Assembly (NCBI GenBank): GCA_021154065.1
Contig: JAJKJG010000006.1
Span: 1-6,796, forward strand
Source of the DNA: Methylobacterium sp.
Lineage (GTDB): Bacteria; Pseudomonadota; Alphaproteobacteria; Rhizobiales; Beijerinckiaceae
Reading direction: 5' to 3'
Length of the DNA stretch: 6,796 bases
Shown here: positions 6,047 through 6,796 of the stretch, in pieces
Numbering within the stretch: position 1 is the stretch's first letter
Layout: the number at the start of each line of letters is the position of its first letter
Position numbers and translations under genes: made by a program
Notes under the pieces: model-generated
Seen by the model: the letters and a program-made list of their open reading frames with translations, nothing else
Database searches by the model: none
What the model was told of the DNA's origin: nothing

Positions 6047-6202
6047 TTCGGCTGTGGCTGTGTCCTTCGAAGCACAGCCGTAAGCAGCCGAATCGGCTAC
6101 AGAGAAGTCTGTTCCTCCCGTGGGGCGTTTGAGGGCGTAACCCTTAGGGGTGCTCGGGCGCTTAACTTCAGTGGGGCGGCGGCGCCGTCCCACTTTTTAT
6201 TT
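6047..6202 (+). ncRNA. Candidate structured small RNA ending in an intrinsic terminator
   Basis: There is no rightward gene upstream, yet a strong rightward terminator closes this interval, so a small RNA is the simplest explanation. Four consecutive stem-loops are visible. The first pairs TTCGGCTG/CAGCCGAA and GGCTGTG/CACAGCC (6047-6092). The second is ACAGA-GAAG-TCTGT (6099-6112). The third is ACCC-TTAG-GGGT (6140-6151). The fourth is the terminator stem. CCTCCC (6114-6119) lies between stems two and three. It is complementary to Shine-Dalgarno sequences, a pattern known from several alphaproteobacterial trans-acting small RNAs. A weak -10-like GATACT lies at 6028-6033 without a clear -35, so the 5' end is uncertain. 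I could not match it to a named RNA family. Confidence 0.4.
6171..6202 (+). terminator. Strong plus-strand intrinsic terminator with no upstream protein gene
   Basis: GTGGGGCGGC (6171-6180) pairs with GCCGTCCCAC (6184-6193) over 10 bp with one G-U wobble and a GGC loop. It is followed by TTTTTATTT (6194-6202). This is a classical terminator for rightward transcription. On the minus strand the T-tract becomes A-rich and precedes the stem, so it would not terminate leftward transcripts. Confidence 0.8.
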
Positions 6203-6331
6203 GCGCGTCGCGCCCGCCCAGTATTCGGGCGCTTCGACGCCGACCCGTCCGCAGCAGCACAAGGCATCGACAGGGGCCGAGCGCCGACGCGCGGTCGGCC
6301 GCGGGTGCAGGCATCGCCGATAAGACCCCGT

Positions 6332-6577
6332 CTAAAAGCGAGTGCGCGAGGCGCAGCGGCCGTCCGCGATCTTGAACGCCGGCGGATCGCAGGGCAGGGA
6401 ATCCGCATCGCACCAGCGCTGGCACACCACGGTCTCGTACGGGCTGCGCTGGCTGTAAGGCGCCGGCGGCCGCTCATAGCGCGGTCCACGCGCCACGTAG
6501 AGCGGCTGAGCGAGGGCTGCGGACGCGAATGCCGAAAGACCGGCGCCGAGTGCGAGGGTTCTGATCATCAAAGCCAT
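6332..6577 (-). CDS. Small exported Cys-containing protein, function unknown
   Basis: I do not recognise this 81-residue protein. The N-terminus MALMIRTLALGAGLSAFASA has a positive residue, a hydrophobic core and an ALA-Q cleavage site after residue 23, a convincing Sec signal peptide. The mature part (about 58 residues) starts with an Arg/Pro/Tyr-rich segment (RGPRYERPPAPYSQRSPY). It ends with a Cys-containing region: Cys52 and Cys56 (VCQRWCDADS), Cys63 (LPCDPP) and Cys75 (DGRCASR). Four cysteines in a periplasmic protein suggest two disulfides. The ATG at 6577 was chosen; a second ATG at 6568 (MIRTLAL) also leaves an intact signal peptide. Neither has a strong ribosome binding site. From memory, small exported proteins with a short PPxFxIADGRC-like tail occur in Hyphomicrobiales. 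The gene lies about 100 bp from the tRNA fragment. Confidence 0.65.
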   Translation of the reverse strand: MALMIRTLALGAGLSAFASAALAQPLYVARGPRYERPPAPYSQRSPYETVVCQRWCDADSLPCDPPAFKIADGRCASRTRF

Positions 6578-6674
6578 CCGGAACGTGCGCCCGCCTGATC
6601 GCGAGCGCCTCACTGTAGCCGATCTGTACGGCATGCGCGATTTCGAAGACGGTCCGGCGTCTTGAGCGAGTTCG

Positions 6675-6720
6675 TGGCGCGCCCGAAAGGATTCGAACCT
6701 CTGACCCCCAGATTCGTAGT
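6675..6720 (-). pseudogene. 3' half of tRNA-Arg(ACG), likely attachment site (att) duplicate
   Basis: Read on the minus strand, the segment gives the anticodon loop CTACGAA (anticodon ACG), the stem half TCTGG and a GGGTC variable loop. The T-arm follows (AGAGG, loop TTCGAAT, CCTTT), then the acceptor half CGGGCGC, discriminator G and CCA. All of these are in the correct order and lengths for tRNA-Arg. The 5' half is absent: the bases before the anticodon loop read TCTAA where CCAGA is needed, and no D-arm or correctly spaced acceptor partner follows. A GCGCCCA run (complement of 6777-6783) could pair with the acceptor, but it lies 58 nt from the anticodon loop instead of 24. Identity beginning at the anticodon loop is typical of tyrosine-recombinase attachment sites. 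Confidence 0.75.
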
Positions 6721-6796
6721 TAGATCGTTCGCGCTCTAGCTAGTTCTTCCGAACTCTCCCCAAAGCGCTTAAGCGCCTGGGCGCTAACCATTTTTA
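6721..6796. other. Palindrome-rich sequence beyond the tRNA fragment, no gene seen
   Basis: These 76 bases run to the right edge and contain no supported gene. They include the palindrome CTAGCTAG (6736-6743), the hairpin AGTTC-TTCC-GAACT (6742-6755) and the perfect 12-bp palindrome GCGCTTAAGCGC (6765-6776). GGCGCT (6779-6784) then partly repeats one arm. If the tRNA fragment is an attachment site, this is the first sequence of the integrated element, where recombinase or excisionase arm sites are expected. Confidence 0.4.

Larger units (their letters stand above)
6010..6331. other. Intergenic region rich in hairpins, no protein gene seen
   Basis: No reading frame here shows a credible protein; the open frames are GC-driven. 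What it holds is structure. Inverted repeats lie at 6047-6092, 6099-6112 and 6140-6151, with a strong terminator at 6171-6202. A further hairpin spans 6206-6239: CGTCG-CGCCCG pairs with CGGGCG-CGACG across a CTT bulge. Another lies at 6283-6299: GCCGAC-GCGCG-GTCGGC. The last lies downstream of the small exported protein gene on the minus strand and could be part of its 3' end, but no T-tract follows it. The leader and promoter of the desaturase gene must also lie here on the minus strand. Confidence 0.7.

Noticed and set aside
6010..6202. 6S RNA, SRP RNA, tmRNA or a known riboswitch in the hairpin region
   Set aside because: The layout is a row of separate stem-loops, not a long rod with a central bulge. 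None of the conserved core motifs of these RNAs that I know is present on either strand.
5732..6598. A 288-codon plus-strand frame through the desaturase start and the hairpin region
   Set aside because: It is antisense to two supported genes and crosses a strong terminator, and its translation shows no recognisable domain.
6092..6623. The 11-mer ATCGGCTACAG on the plus strand (6092-6102) and inverted at 6613-6623
   Set aside because: An 11-base match between two places is expected several times by chance in a window of this size, and no flanking similarity extends it.
6675..6783. An intact tRNA-Arg with an insertion in its 5' half
   Set aside because: GCGCCCA near the right edge could pair with the acceptor strand, but 58 nt separate it from the anticodon loop instead of 24, the 5' anticodon stem does not pair, and the D-arm is not recognisable. 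A GCTCTAGCTAG fragment resembles D-arm sequence only superficially.

Overview
The window looks like a stretch of chromosome from a high-GC alphaproteobacterium, most likely of the order Hyphomicrobiales (Rhizobiales). The pointers are a MucR/Ros-type regulator, an alphaproteobacterial iron-type superoxide dismutase, a ChbG/HpnK-type deacetylase, and an intergenic palindromic repeat of the GAGCATGATC...GATCATGC type that I recall as widely dispersed in rhizobial relatives. The family or genus cannot be fixed from this sequence alone.

Layout, left to right. The 3' part of a ChbG/HpnK carbohydrate deacetylase gene (1-464, +) meets the superoxide dismutase gene (540-1139, -) tail to tail, with a hairpin between them. 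A divergent intergenic region (1140-1319) separates the dismutase from a two-helix membrane protein of unknown function (1320-1943, +). That gene converges on a long S9-family protease II-like oligopeptidase gene (2120-4246, -). The two intrinsic terminators for this convergent pair are crossed over, so the two 3' untranslated regions should overlap. A 352-bp divergent region follows, partly AT-rich. Then comes the MucR-like regulator (4599-5024, +) with its own clear terminator and a compound palindromic repeat. A fatty acid hydroxylase/sterol desaturase family membrane enzyme (5176-5973, -) comes next, then about 350 bp without a protein gene. That gap contains a series of hairpins ending in a strong plus-strand terminator, which is a candidate small RNA. 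A small Cys-containing exported protein (6332-6577, -) is the last protein gene.

The right edge is the most unusual part. Bases 6675-6720 (minus strand) are the 3' half of a tRNA-Arg(ACG) gene from the anticodon loop to the CCA end. The expected 5' half is missing and is replaced by unrelated, palindrome-rich sequence. This is the usual footprint of an integrated genomic island or prophage: a duplicated tRNA 3' end marking its far boundary. The element would then lie to the right of about 6720, and the rest of the window would be host backbone.

The protein genes do not form one pathway. They are mostly single-gene units arranged convergently or divergently: oxidative stress defence, peptide turnover, transcription regulation, lipid modification and cell envelope. 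I see no transposase, CRISPR array, toxin-antitoxin pair or complete defence system inside the window.
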